A DNA stretch of 64,000 nucleotides from Clusia tigrina. Lineage: Eukaryota > Arthropoda > Insecta > Diptera > Clusiidae. The first letter of the stretch is position 1. The number at the start of each line of letters is the position of its first letter. The DNA lies in NCBI GenBank assembly GCA_920105625.2, contig OV050030.1:114248814-114312813 (forward strand), read 5' to 3'. This document shows positions 1 to 11,939 of the stretch, in pieces. A program made the translations under genes and the position numbers. Below the pieces are notes generated by a model. It saw only the letters and a list, made by a program, of their open reading frames with translations. It ran no database searches and was not told where the DNA came from.

Positions 1-1640
1 GAATTTTAGTGTGAAACTGGTTGCAATGATGAGTGAATTGAAGCAGAGGTTTTCTTTGCTTGACCTATCCCAAATTCAGTTCATGCGGAAAGTGACGAAT
101 GAAATGAGTGAAATTTTTATTAAATAATATCTTCAACCTTGAAAACGAAGAAAATTAAACGTAAGCAAGACAGCGGTATGAAAGAATGAAACCATATATT
201 ATGATTCAAGGGCGAGACAGTGTACGAATGCCCGCGTGAAGTAGTAAAAGAAATAATTTTTGCGAGCTGAAAATATGACTTTAATAAAGAATGAAGAAAA
301 AAAATGGGAAGCAATAAATGCATATATATTTTTTTGTTTGTTTGTGCGGTTTATTTAGTCGCATGAACAGCAGAGTCAATAACTGGGGCGTTTATGCAAT
401 ACGTTATTAAGTTTGTAGCTACTCATAACGTACACGGATAATATGATGCGTTGCCATTTTTGGCATGCGCTATAATGACAAGCGCATGTGCCATGTACAT
501 ATGTATGTATGTCAATAAGTAAGTATGAGCGCGTGTAGCGTGTAAGTTTAATATGAGACATGCATATGTTTAGCAGTAATATTTTAATTGTTTTATCAGT
601 ACGATATACATGAAGTCGTAGGGGTAGGAGCATGAAGGTAAACGTAAGTATGTTTGGAAGAGCAATAGGGAAGTAAGTAAAGTAAATAAATACGGAAGCA
701 GTGTAATTAAACAATTTTATATTTAGTATAAGTAATGATAATAGGAAAAGAGGAAACTCAAGGGAATTGAAAAAGACACAAATTTCTAAATATCTTTTTT
801 ATTGATATGAATAATGTAATAAAGAGGATAAGTATGGAATACAATTGATTTCAATTGGTTTGAATACAACTTCCGGGTGTACGACCCTGGAAGTATCGAA
901 CGTTGGCAGCATCGGATGTTGGTCGCCTAGCATTTGGCACAATCGGTGCAGTAAGATGGTAAGCCGACCAAGGCAAGTTTTGACTCGTTTAACAATTACG
1001 TAGGACAATTATGAATGGGGTTGTTTAGAAGTAAGAGGTTAGAAAGGGTCTTGTTAGTATATTTAGTTAATATGGCAGGTTGGTCTAAGCTAAAATAAGT
1101 TAGGGAGAATAATCAGTAGGTAACAAGCTAAGAGGGCTAGTTGAGAATGGATAGTAGTAAAATCGAAATTGTGTTTGTTTGTAAGTTTATTGTGTGTATT
1201 AAGTTAAGTGTTAATTGAGAGAAAATCTGGAGCTATAGGCTAGCTGACAGCGGTTAGAAAGCTAGCGTAAAATTGGCGGGGCTTCAGCGCAGTAGCAAGT
1301 AGGGTAGTGTTAATACCGAGGGGGTGCCTGTATGTTTCGTATGCATTCATAGAGGGGTTTTCCACACTAGAGGTGTTATGAATATATACGAAACCAGGAG
1401 ATTTTTTTTTTAAGAGAAGAAAGGAATTGGGTGATGCTATTGACAACGGAAATACATGGTCAAGGATATTTAGATATTCTAGATTATGGTAAGAAAAAAA
1501 AGGTGGAGAAAAGGTCGGTCGATGGTGGATGTTAGTGTAAAGTAATGATAACGATAATGTAGCAGTAATATAACCATAATTATTATTTAAATATTTAGAG
1601 AAATAGAAATATTTATTAGATAAGTTATTATAGCGATTAG
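1..1640. other. AT-rich stretch, no recognisable gene
   Basis: About 1.6 kb of AT-rich DNA. The open frames are short and mostly minus-strand, and none shows a motif I recognise. It could be host intergenic DNA or the unrecognised internal part of the plus-strand LTR element whose LTR lies at 2914-3406. Confidence 0.5.
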
Positions 1641-1648
1641 TACAGCAT

Positions 1649-1981
1649 ATGTGTAAGGCAGCTGTGTTCTTGGTAGCCTATTTGAGAGTTCCAGCGAAAT
1701 GCAGCCAAACCGCGGAAGTGCGGGTGGAACCCTTGGCGGAAACCGACCTGATTTTGGAATCACTGGATAATGTTTGGTTCTCGAAAGACGAGTGGGTGGT
1801 GATATCGGAGTTTCGCGATGCTGATCTGGAGCCAGTACTGAAGAAACTAGAAGACTTGCAAGAGAAAATAATGGAGCTTTGCGAGTTAATAGCAAATACG
1901 GCGGGATCTGACGTAAGTAAGAGAGGGTGTGAGATAACGGAAGCGGAATCGATAATAGCGGGGCTCAGACGAAACGAGTAA
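1649..1981 (+). pseudogene. Small ORF, possible Env-like N-terminus of a gypsy-type element
   Basis: A 110-codon frame opens with a hydrophobic, signal-peptide-like stretch (residues 1-20). It continues with an acidic segment and an amphipathic helix containing DLEPVLKKLEDLQEKIMELC. This pattern (signal peptide, an F..dEWvvis-like stretch, then Leu/Glu-rich heptads) resembles the start of Env-like proteins of insect errantiviruses, but the match is by general look, not a specific motif. The frame stops at 1981. Downstream DNA (2150-2630) has only short frames in shifting registers, so any env gene is broken. It lies about 1 kb upstream of a plus-strand polypurine tract and LTR, where env sits in such elements. 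It could equally be an unrelated short ORF. Confidence 0.3.
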
Positions 1982-2871
1982 GCTATGTCATTTCGGGGTA
2001 GCAAACAACGCGCAGCAAGTTGACTCTGATCTTGTGGGTTGTGGTTCAGTGCTTTAATCTAATTATTTGTCAATTAAGTGCTGAACGAGTTCCAAAATCT
2101 AGCATTTTTGTAAATAGTCCGGGACTCCGCGATACGCACAATACTCCTGAGTAAATCAGACGAAAATTACCTCCACAAACGTGCTATTGAACATGATTTC
2201 TGCTATGGCATTATTATTGGGCAGAGTGCAGAGCTGGATAAATACATAGTAGTGCATTTGGCCCAGAACGGGGAGGAGGATAATGACCTGCCATTTGCAA
2301 CCAACGAGTTGGATAGTAACTCTCAAGGATCTGTAAATCAATTGGATATTGACACATAAGCCCTGACGAGTCAATAGGTCGGCGCATGCAGAATGACACC
2401 AGGCTCCCTTGTAGTTTTAGAGGAAATTGCACGAGACAGGAAATTGCCAATGAACACAAATTCAAAGAAGGCAAACGGCTTTTCAGCGAATTGCACAATT
2501 TACTTATACAGGGCAATCATTTCTGCAACTCCGTTGAAGACGTCGCTAATGCTGATTACGTATTTTTGGTCTACTCTACATTCACCCAGACAGAAAAGAG
2601 TCGATGAACGACCAAGCATAAAAAGGTGAATAGAATTTTAAAAAAAAGAAAAGAAAAGGATAAAAGAACGAAATAAGACAAAAGAGAAAAGAAAAAAAAC
2701 TGTAAAAAAAGAAGTAATAAGAAAGCAAAGAAAAAAACTAAAAAAAAAATCACAAAATATAAAAATAAGGCGAATTTGAAAAAAAAAGAAAAAAAAATTA
2801 TACATATGTATTGTAGGTGTAAGAAAATGCATAGATTGTTTAAAGTGCAGAAATGATTGTAAACTCTCATT

Positions 2872-2894
2872 AGAAGTTAGTTGCACTAACTTCT
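2872..2894. repeat. Perfect 10-bp hairpin beside a polypurine tract
   Basis: AGAAGTTAGT and ACTAACTTCT are exact inverted copies separated by TGC. The hairpin ends 3 bases before the polypurine tract of the LTR element. Its role is unknown. Confidence 0.7.
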
Positions 2895-2897
2895 TTT

Positions 2898-2913
2898 AGA
2901 GAGAGGGGAGGAA
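2898..2913 (+). promoter_or_regulatory. Polypurine tract of plus-strand LTR element
   Basis: The purine run agagagaggggaggaa directly precedes the LTR start TGTTGTGGG. This is the usual plus-strand priming site in LTR retrotransposons. Confidence 0.7.
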
Positions 2914-3406
2914 TGTTGTGGGTTAGAACCAAGTGTAGTTGACTCACAGCATCGACTCCTAATAGATGCCACACTCTGTTGAACTAGCATGTGCTAAAAC
3001 TGTTTTATGATAAGGCATACTTCTAGGGTCTAAGTATTTTAAGTTAATGTGATCTGTGTAATGTTATCATGTAAGCTTTTAGGGTATTACAGTTCCGCAG
3101 TCGAGTCGACGAGGGCAGCGTAATGCACCGTCGCCACTTTTGAAGTAGGTCGGTTGGCTTGACCAACTGACACCAATTAGCAGGTGCGGAACTGGAACAC
3201 CAGCAAGGTCAGTTCACAGACTGAGATAGATGTAAAAAATAGTATATAAGTATTAGGTTTGGTAAGAATAAATCTCTTGTGATTTAAATCTTAAAAGTGG
3301 AAAGTGTTTTAATTTAACGTTAGGGTTTTTAAGTTTTCAGACACGCGCCCAAAGGAACCGCGGCAGGACGTTCCCCGCAGACAAGCAAGGACGCAAGACC
3401 CCAACA
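2914..3406 (+). repeat. LTR of a Ty3/gypsy-like element (3' LTR)
   Basis: 493 bp beginning TGTTGTGGG and ending CCCCAACA, so the termini are short inverted repeats (TGTTG/CAACA). It carries a TATA-like box (agtatataag near 3240) and an aataaa signal near 3267. The segment 3170-3230 is found inverted at 5035-5090, which identifies the partial minus-strand LTR there as a relative. No PBS follows, consistent with a 3' LTR. Confidence 0.65.
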
Positions 3407-3509
3407 CTCGACATGGTTGAGTTTTTCATGTTGGTGTATCCAGTGAGAGTATCCATGGGTTCGTATATCCGTTTTTGACTGAAGGTACTGAAGCCAGAAC
3501 TGGTATCCA

Positions 3510-3776
3510 TTAGTTCGTGTTTGGATTATTTCTATTGAAAGGGTTTGGATTGAAGGGTTTTTGGTTTTTCATATTATTATTCTGACTTTGGAAATTCGGA
3601 TTAAATTGGGGATATCTTGTTCTAGTATAATTTTTGCTGTGGCTAATTATATTATGGCTTGGGTATGGTGAATGCTGTGGACTAAAATATGATCTGCGTG
3701 GCTCGATTTTTTTATAGAAAATATTTTGCTCCTTTATACAAATTGCCAGTGCAGTTGCTAGAGTATCTGGTCTCAT
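3510..3776 (-). pseudogene. Gag fragment of a Ty3/gypsy-like element
   Basis: The 88-codon minus-strand frame begins MRPDTLATALAICIKEQ, like the segment near the C-terminus of Gag in 297/17.6-type elements. It continues into an Asn/Pro/Gln-rich tail (many NPN and NN pairs), which is also usual there. It has no upstream half and ends near the junction with the plus-strand LTR at 3406. On the minus strand it lies downstream of the PBS at 4841-4855 and the leader at 4300-4709, as gag should. It is a remnant of the minus-strand element 3407-5090; the family match is by motif appearance. Confidence 0.55.
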
Positions 3777-4840
3777 TGCCCTTATACATGATCATAAACT
3801 TTCTCTTAATCCCGCTAAAAATGCATTCAAACACATCTAATCTAAATTACTAAGCACTTTGTTTCGATTATGTTCTCCCTAAACCCGATTTCGTTTATAC
3901 TTTTCTTTTTCATTAACCTAATCATTTGACGTTAAAATTTATGATTTTATATACTAAAACGAGTAATAGTATACCAATAAGTTTTAAGTTTACTTAATAA
4001 AACAAACATTATTCCACATAGGAAGACAACTGTAGTGTAATGCCGCGGAGAATAATAAAATTACTCGAATCACGTAGTATAAAAATTATACTCAATTAAT
4101 TGCGCAACTACTGAAGGTAAATAATGATTATTTACAACAATACGTATTTACGATTGTGTCAATATTTCTCTTTGAACCCATTTTGACAATATTATTGGTT
4201 TCAGGAAATTATTCTCCATATTTTCCTCCCTATTAAATTAAATTTCCAAATACAAAAAACAATTATAGCACTACTGACACATCCCTATATCAGTAATATG
4301 CTTTGTTTAGTTGTTTTGCTTCTCCGTGCAAAATATTAAATAATCATTTTCTTTCTCCCCTTTTTTTCTGCAAATCGTAGTTTCAGAACTACTCAAAATT
4401 TGACGAAACAACCCGTGTTGTAGGTACTTCTTCAAATATTATTGCCTAATACCCTAAGCTTACAATGTCACATAAAATTAAAATAATTTAACAACCAATA
4501 TAAATGCCCCTATCGACAAACAAACTCGAATCCCCTACAAAACAAATCCTCACAGCTAGGACGACATACATAGTCCGTCCGATCATACTGACGGTTTATG
4601 GTTGCCCATACAAAGCTGCGTGCAACAGCGCAAACGGGCCTATATGTTACGACTTCGTTGACCAGCGCTACGGCGCCTTCAGGGTCGCAGAAGTATCTAC
4701 TTAAATTACGCTACTCTACACTCTACTCACCATTATCTTGTCTGATGACATCTTCTTTTTAGGGTCCTTCGAATTTGTTGCAGGATGCTTCACTGCTTCA
4801 GAGTTCCTTGCCCTGGGATTCCTCCTGTAGGTCCTTAAGA
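3777..4840 (-). mobile_element. Leader region of the minus-strand gypsy-like element
   Basis: AT-rich and noncoding. Read on the minus strand, 4840-4300 aligns by eye with the plus-strand leader at 27765-28320: both follow a PBS and share 'aaggacctac', 'cgtccgatc.tactgacggt' and 'gcaaatcgtagttt' blocks. The plus-strand frame at 4504-4704 is a shadow of this shared leader. Confidence 0.55.
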
Positions 4841-4855
4841 CCGGCTGCGCCAAAA
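4841..4855 (-). promoter_or_regulatory. tRNA-Ser-type primer binding site
   Basis: On the minus strand the LTR end ...CCCCAACA is followed by TTTTGGCGCAGCCGGT. TGGCGCAGYCGGT is the tRNA-Ser-type PBS known from 297 and 17.6. It fixes this element's orientation and the LTR boundary. Confidence 0.65.
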
Positions 4856-5090
4856 TGTTGGGGACAGTATTTGTTTGTCTTGGGGGAGGTTTTCTTGCGG
4901 CTTGTCCTGGGCGCCTCGTGTATCTGCAAACCTAAACTCACTCTTTAGGAATAAACACTACATCACTTTAGTTTAAAACAACAAGAAGAGTTATTCTTAA
5001 AATACTAATTCTTATATACTATTTCCAAACAGTGCTATCAGTCTGTGAACTGACCTTTCTGGTGTTCCAGTTCCGCACCTGTTAATTGGC
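4856..5090 (-). repeat. Partial 5' LTR of the minus-strand gypsy-like element
   Basis: On the minus strand this ends in ...GTCCCCAACA just before the PBS. It carries the same TATA-like 'agtatataag' block and the same block as 3170-3230. The outer part is missing: at about 5090 it abuts LINE sequence, so only some 235 bp remain. Confidence 0.6.
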
Positions 5091-6660
5091 CTACGGGACT
5101 CCTTCGATGCGATTTGAATGTTCGTCATAAAAAGGACTCCAAATAATTCCATTATGCTCTGAACTAGCGAGACTTAAAGTGACTTTACTGGGTCTTTGAC
5201 AATTTCTTTTAATAAAGCCAAGCATGGAGTTGGACTTTGAGACCATATAATCGTAATGAGAGTTGAAACTAAAATTTGAGCTAAAGATGATACCCAAGAC
5301 TTTAATCTCTTTTTTACGTCCCAGCACACAATTATTCAGTCTCTATTCATAAAAAGTAGAGTTTGTTTATCTGGTGTAAGTAACTTTACAGCATTTCTTA
5401 ATGTTCAACTTCAAATTGTTCGATTCGCACTATCCATGAAAATTTGATGTCATCTTCTAACTTATAACAATCTGATAACTGTGATTTTTCAAGAAACACC
5501 TTAACGTCATCAGCGAGCATTAGACATTTTGAAAATTCAAAACAATGAGATAAATCTTCATCATTTTCTATTGGTTAGGAAACTATTATCAGATTACCTG
5601 ATAACCCAAATTTTTTCAATATTGTAAGAATAATGCTGTGATGAACCTTATCAAATGGTTTTGCAAAGTCTGTATAGACTACATCTATTTGGTTCTTGTT
5701 ATTCAAAAAATCAACAATATTTCACGAAATCAAAGTCAAGTTTGTACACGTGGATTTACCAGCCAGAAAACAATGTTGGCAATCTTAAATTCCGTCCTTT
5801 ATATAATATTTAATAATATGTTGGAATAACTTAGCAAAAGCTCCTTGTTTCACAATTGCTCTGTAGTTCCTTACGTTACTTTGATCTCCCGATTTAAAAA
5901 TTGGAACGACTGTGCATATCTTCCAGGACTTAAGAAAAATCCAATCCCTTAGACAAAAATTAAATAAGAGGGCGATTGGTTCAACTATATGGTCAGCGGT
6001 GCTTTTAATAAATATTGGCGGAAAACCTCCTTGTTCATTAATGTAACTTGGTTTCAAATCTGATACAGCAGACAAACCATACTTCTGCGTCACATCAAGT
6101 TCATCTAAAGTGAGGTATCCTTTTTTCCAGTTTATAGCTTGAGAGAAGATGTTTAGCAATCCCAGCATGATTTGACACATAGTCAATAATTTTGTCCGCT
6201 GTTACAGAAGTTGCAAATGTTGACAAGTGTAGCCACTTCATTCGAACAGCTACGTAAAGTTCAGAGTTGGCATTAGAACCAATAACAAGAGGTTTTTTTC
6301 CTTCTGTTGTTTTTCTTCACGTTGACCCAGTCCGAGTTACGCTGAGAAGCCAGCAAAGCAGAAGGTGTGGGCGGATGTATTGCAGAAGAATCGGCATATT
6401 ATGGTACTTTAGAAGCAGCAAGAGTGCGAGAATCAGAAGACGCATGATTAGACTTGGGGACAACCTTCGCCGTAGAGAGAAATCTTGCGTTAGACTTATC
6501 ATTAGATTGAGAAATATCACTGGCAGCTGCGGCGACGGCAGCATATGAGGATACCGGTGAGGTCGATGCAACCGCGTTAGCAGCAGAGATAGTGTCAAAG
6601 GTCAATAACGGGAAAACAAGTACATCACATTCAGCACTATTATTTTTATGGGAGTGCTTG
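5091..6660 (-). pseudogene. Degraded Jockey/CR1-like LINE (ORF1 C-terminus fused to RT)
   Basis: Read on the minus strand, 6610-6200 holds ORF1-like sequence (Ala/Ser-rich, then DWVNVKKNNRRKK and MKWLHLSTFATSVT, typical of the ORF1 C-terminal domain). At about 6150 it jumps straight into reverse transcriptase (ELDVTQK, PPIFIKSTADHIVEPIALLF, WKICTVVPIFKSGDQSNVRN). The endonuclease is therefore deleted. RT continues as DFAKPFDKVHH and then LADDVKVF, but the GVPQGS block between them is missing. The last part (5327-5091) is the thumb region (KVLGIIFSSNFSFNSH, NGIIWSPFYDEHSNRIE). Several stops and frameshifts make it inactive. Its 3' end is cut by the LTR at 5090; a 3' end of a similar LINE occurs at 50694-50999. 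Confidence 0.75.
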
Positions 6661-6741
6661 ACCTATTTAATCTCTCTGTTTTGCAATTTTTATAAAAAAC
6701 GAGTAAAGAAGCCTGAAGTCGGATTAGACCGACTTCGAAAT

Positions 6742-7782
6742 ACCCTTTACTTTTCTGGTGCGTGCTAGTTCAACAAGAGGGATGTTTTCTTCATAAATCA
6801 TCTTTAGGAGCATATCTACGTTAATTTGCGGTACGGTACCTTGAATTGATTATTGCTACCCCATTTCTTGTGTTTGGCTTTGTAGGGTCCGTATACGTAC
6901 TAATATAAAATTTCGTCAAAAAATATTGTTTAGGTCGAAAGTTTTAATAATATGTCAATAATAGGCGTGGCTGTATAAATAACTCGCCCATTTTTTATGT
7001 GGTGTTTAATGTTAGTACCCGCAACCTTCCTGTGAAATTTCGTTGAAAAATCTTTAATAGGAACACAATAATGATTTTTGGCTAATTGTGGGCGTGGCAG
7101 TTGTATTATGATCTCCATATTCTGCACACACACTATTATGGACCCCATGTATATTTCTGCAAATCTTTATTCCACTGGCATCAGCTGAGGTAGGCTAATT
7201 TTAATTTTAGTTCCTTATATCAAAAGTGGGCGTGTATTTTCTCTGATGAGCCCCATTTGCTTCAGATAGCTTTATAATGTCCAGATGCTTCTTCATGTAA
7301 AATTTCGTCCATAAATCTCTATCAGATTTTAAGTTATGAATCTTTGTTAATAGTGGGCGGGGCAGTACCGCCCACTTTTTGCACAATGTTTAGTAGGACC
7401 CACATCTCCATAACTGCCAAATAATGTCACTATTCCGACAATTGGACCGAAGTTATAGTCATTTTAAAAATATTTAAAAAAGTTCCTTATAAGGGAGGTA
7501 GTCGTGGTCTTTGTCCAAATCGGCTCATATAGCAATCTGGTTCTGTATCCTTGTCCAGGCTACACATTTGCAAAATTTCATTAAAATAGCTCTAACGGTG
7601 TAGAAAAAAAGGGGCCATAGACGGACAGACGGACAGACAAAATAAAAATTGCTTAGAAAGTGATTCAGATCATATCTGTATATATATGTGGATACCTACC
7701 ACGCCTCCTTCTTGAAATTGCAACCCCTCTCAAAAGCACAAAATTAGTATACCCTATTTTCCTTTTTTAAAGGTAAAGGGAA
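6742..7782. repeat. Noncoding dispersed repeat, possibly a nonautonomous DNA transposon
   Basis: The left end 'ACCCTTTACTTTT' and the inverted right end 'CCCTTTACCTTT' form short imperfect terminal repeats. The interior holds several degenerate copies of a GGGCGTGGC / CGCCCA block (6964, 7091, 7226, 7355) and of 'atttcgt..aaaaat', plus 'gacggacagacggacagac' near 7622. This layout is familiar from a common noncoding dipteran repeat class, but I cannot name the family. Confidence 0.45.
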
Positions 7783-8545
<763 letters not shown>

Positions 8546-8559
8546 TCCATATACTTTTA

Positions 8560-8735
8560 TTTATTTAATCGGAGCTGACATTGCTATAGATGCCTTGTCT
8601 GGTGTACCACAGGGGACTCATAATGGTCCTCTTTATTTATATTTTAATTTACATAAATGATTTACCACATTGTTTTTCAATATGTCTAATGTTCGCTTGA
8701 AATTTCACAGTTATAAGCTAGAAGAAATTAAATGC
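8560..8735 (+). pseudogene. LINE reverse transcriptase fragment (Jockey/CR1-like)
   Basis: The plus strand encodes SGVPQGTHNGPL, followed in shifted frames by a DLPHCF-like and a CLMFA-like segment. This is the RT block between the GVPQGS motif and the active site. Nucleotides 8683-8735 match, with a roughly 20-bp deletion, the minus-strand LINE at about 5545-5450 (both read 'atgtctaatg.tcgct', then 'tcacagttat' and 'taag.tagaaga'). The FADD/LADD active site is lost in that deletion. The fragment runs without a gap into the mariner transposase, so the first residues of the apparent transposase ORF (8670 onward) are LINE-derived. Confidence 0.65.
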
Positions 8736-9362
8736 GCAAGGACATTTGAAATGTTGACTGTGGCCTTTGGCGAGTCTACTATGAGCAGAACACAAGTTCA
8801 ATTGTGGTATAACCGGTTTAAGGAAGGCCGAGAAGATCTCAATGACGATGCTCGTCCTGGGCGCCCGAGCACGTCAACAACCGATGAAAACATTGACGTA
8901 GTGAAGAAAATGATTTTGGATAATCGTCGAATCACTATCAGAGAGGTTGCTGATGATGTTGGCATATCGTTCGGCTCATGCCAAGCAATTTTTATGGATG
9001 TTTTAGGCATGAAATGTGCGGCAGCGAAGATTGGTCCAAAATTGCTAAATTTTGAGCAAAAACAACGTCGCATTTTTGGCCAAAAACAAAACCGTTATCA
9101 TGCCTCAACCAACGTATTCACCGAACTTGGCCCCCGCTGACTTTTTCCTCTTTCCAAAACTGAAGACACCGATGAAAGGAAAGCGTTTTGCTACGATTGA
9201 GGAGATAAAAGAAAAATCGAAACAGGAGCTGTTGGCGATACCAAAAAAAGCGTTTCAGAAGTGTTTCGAGGATTACTTTGAAGGGGACAAGATAGTTGTT
9301 GATGAATAAATAAATACTTTTTGAAAAAATTGAAAATAACGGTTATTTTTTGATCAAACCTC
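8736..9362 (+). pseudogene. Internally deleted mariner transposon
   Basis: The N-terminal half is a mariner transposase DNA-binding region: RTQVQLWYNRFKEGRED, DDARPGRPST, then the second helix-turn-helix REVADDVGISFGSCQAIF and KLLNFEQKQRR. At about 9072 it jumps, with a frame change, to the C-terminus NKTVIMPQPTYSPNLAPADF, which holds the third catalytic Asp (PAD), and ends at DKIVVDE (9309). The segment carrying the first two catalytic Asp residues is deleted, so it cannot transpose itself. The 3' end 'gatcaaacctcgta' at about 9349-9362 looks like a mariner terminal repeat beside TA. The 5' terminal repeat and true start are absent because the 5' side is fused to LINE sequence at about 8735. 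Confidence 0.85.
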
Positions 9363-9520
<158 letters not shown>

Positions 9521-9564
9521 ATGCATATGCATATACGAGTACATACACATATAAATATACATAT

Positions 9565-10042
9565 TGTTTTGTTCCTAACTTTGTTTCCTATACAGGCACT
9601 TTAACCTGGATAGGAGGTAGGAAATTGAAATAGTTGTTTCAAGCACTTGAACTTGAACAACTTGCTGGGATGAAATAAACTTCACTTGTTATAAGCTTGG
9701 TTATAATTCACGATTGTATTTCCCAGTTATGGCCTTAAATACAATTCTAACTTCAATTAATTACAATAACAAAAACTTAAGTGGTACGGTAAAATGAATA
9801 CACAACAAATTATTAAAGAGTGCAAATGCAGCAAAGTAAGGCTACTGGCTTATGGGTAACGAACTGGCGTTGACTCAAGGCCAATGCAACGTTATATTTG
9901 TTTTCAAAATGCAAGATTATTTCTGCTGACTCGCCATCATACGGGTGTTTCACCTACTGCTACCAAAGGAAATTGACTTGGCGCTTCCTGTTATGTAGCG
10001 GATGACGATATTGTTGTGCCCACGAAAATTACTTTTCGTACA
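9565..10042 (-). repeat. 3' LTR of BEL/Pao element 1
   Basis: 478 bp. On the minus strand it begins TGTACGAAAAG and ends GGAACAAAACA. The inner flank is the purine run GCGGGGGAA (10050-10043), the polypurine tract. It matches 17159-17624 throughout, with scattered substitutions and small indels. Confidence 0.9.
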
Positions 10043-10077
10043 TTCCCCCGCGTTGAGCAATTTTGGCCAACTCGCTT

Positions 10078-11777
10078 CTAAGTTGACGATGAATGGTGAT
10101 GGGTATTGCTGCGGCGTTGGTTTTGGCTGAATTTCTTGGACCTTTTGAATTTCCATATGAAGCATATGATGAGAACTGTTGCGGATACCAAAAGGGCGGT
10201 ATAGCAGACCACATGGTGGTGGTGACTGTTGGACCTTATTGTTTCTGGTCGGTTCTGGTAGGTCTCATGTGTTAGGCGCATTTGCAGTGCGGTGAGGACA
10301 TCCAATTGAGTTTCAAATGTGATGTTTTTCTCCTTGGGGGCCGTGGGTCCTTCGTGAATGGTGTTGATGGTGCTAAAGTCTTTGAACCTGGCGTAGGATG
10401 TTTATATGGAACTGAAATTGCTGTAGTAACCTTGAATTGTGATTACTTTACTTTTGACGATACAGTTAGGATGCATGATTAATATTCCAGAGCCTATTTA
10501 TATTAGTTGAGCAATCTGGGTTCCACACACTGTTGACATTTCAGTTTCTGATGTAGTGGAGAATATCCAATAATTCTTCTGATACAATTGGGTCCACATA
10601 GAGCTACGACGCGATTGAGTGATGCTACAATCTGTTGTAGCTTTGTTGTTGAATAGATTAATTTCGCAGGAAAATGCCGCTGATTCTCTTCCATTGGTCG
10701 GGTGGTTCCTTTCACATATGTTGGTGCCTTCCTTGGTTGTGAAGCATTTGTTCAGTTCATGTGAACTTAGTGGGATGTACAGATCACGATGAGGGTTGAC
10801 TGCTTGAAAGTAGGTATCTGGAGCTATTGTTTACATTGATTCGTTCCTCATAATTGGAATCGAGATGAGTTGGAACAAGTCGAAATTGTGTTGATCGTTT
10901 AGAAATATGACCTGATTAGCAATATGACATTGCTCTTTGTGACTGCTCCTTCTGCTTTCATTATTTTATAGAATTGTACTATGTTGGATTGTTCAGTGGG
11001 CAGTTGTCGAGCTAATGGAAGGTGCGCCTTAATGGTGCTGATCTTAGCTTGTAGTTGTTGCGGTGTGAGTAATGTTGGACAGATTCTACCATGGTGTGTA
11101 TCTGTGAGCACATCGATGATGTCTGCCTGTATTCGTTGAAGGTTGGCCGCCATTAATGACAATTGGGTTGTTGCTAAAATCAATAACTGCGCAATCTAAA
11201 TATGATTTGTGTTGTCGATCACGCTATTATTTACTGCGTCTATGTCCTTCTGTAGCTCAGAAATTCGTGACCTTGTTGCTCGTTCGTCCTTCTTGATGAC
11301 ATTAATGGTAGAGTCAATGATGGAGGTATGATTTTGAAGTAAACGTTGCAGATGATTTTCGTTGTTTTTTACTTCAATTATTGTGTGAGACATTTCTTCT
11401 GCGTAGTCGGAGTCGAGAACACCGAACAGGGTACGAGTGACGTTTCCAACTGTATTGAGTGCTGCTCTTCTTTTACGCCCAATCCATAGCATATCTCTGT
11501 CCTAATATAACTCATCCCGAGTCTGATTTAGGTTGCTGCTTAGGGCTTAACACGTGGAATTTTGTTCTGCTCTTGTACATAAGTCCTGGAGTGCTAATAT
11601 GCCGGAAGTGAAGGTATCGATTTCTGCCCAAAATGATGCCAAGTCATAGTACTCCACCTTTTTCCATTCTGCTGTTATCATTGCTGTTGTCCTGATGCCT
11701 TCGAAATATATCCCAGGGTCATTACCAAAGTTGTTGACATGGACTGAGCTGCTTAATATTGCCGGGATCCGTAGCAA
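10078..11777 (-). pseudogene. Env-like pseudogene of BEL/Pao element 1
   Basis: Four minus-strand frames (11777-11547, 11492-11196, 11183-10899, 10715-10503) lie in one register, separated by stops, so they are one broken reading frame. After a Cys-containing segment comes RKRR, a furin-type cleavage site, followed by an Ala/Val/Leu-rich stretch and FGVLD. This is the arrangement of the F-protein/errantivirus type of Env. Next comes a long coiled-coil-like region rich in Asn, Ile and Leu (11400-11200). Near 10240-10180, in another frame, a hydrophobic membrane segment (CYTALLVSATVLIICFIW) is followed by a basic tail (KFKRSKK). Several stops and at least one frameshift make it nonfunctional. 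It lies between integrase and the 3' LTR, where env belongs. Confidence 0.65.
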
Positions 11778-11939
11778 AGAAACAATAACTGTTACCAGGA
11801 GAGAGCTGGTCGGTGAGGCTCGCCTCCTTTTTGGTGGTATTACATTCGATTCGGTTGAACGAGGCTGGGTAGTTGTTAGATGGACTCTGTTTAGGTTATT
11901 ATTGCTGAGATGGGAAGGTACACTGAAGTCGTTATCCGC

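Noticed and set aside
4504..4704. 66-codon ORF resembling a small conserved protein (similar sequence at 27950-28090)
   Set aside because: The similarity is at nucleotide level within the retrotransposon leader, and the other copy has stops. Not a gene.
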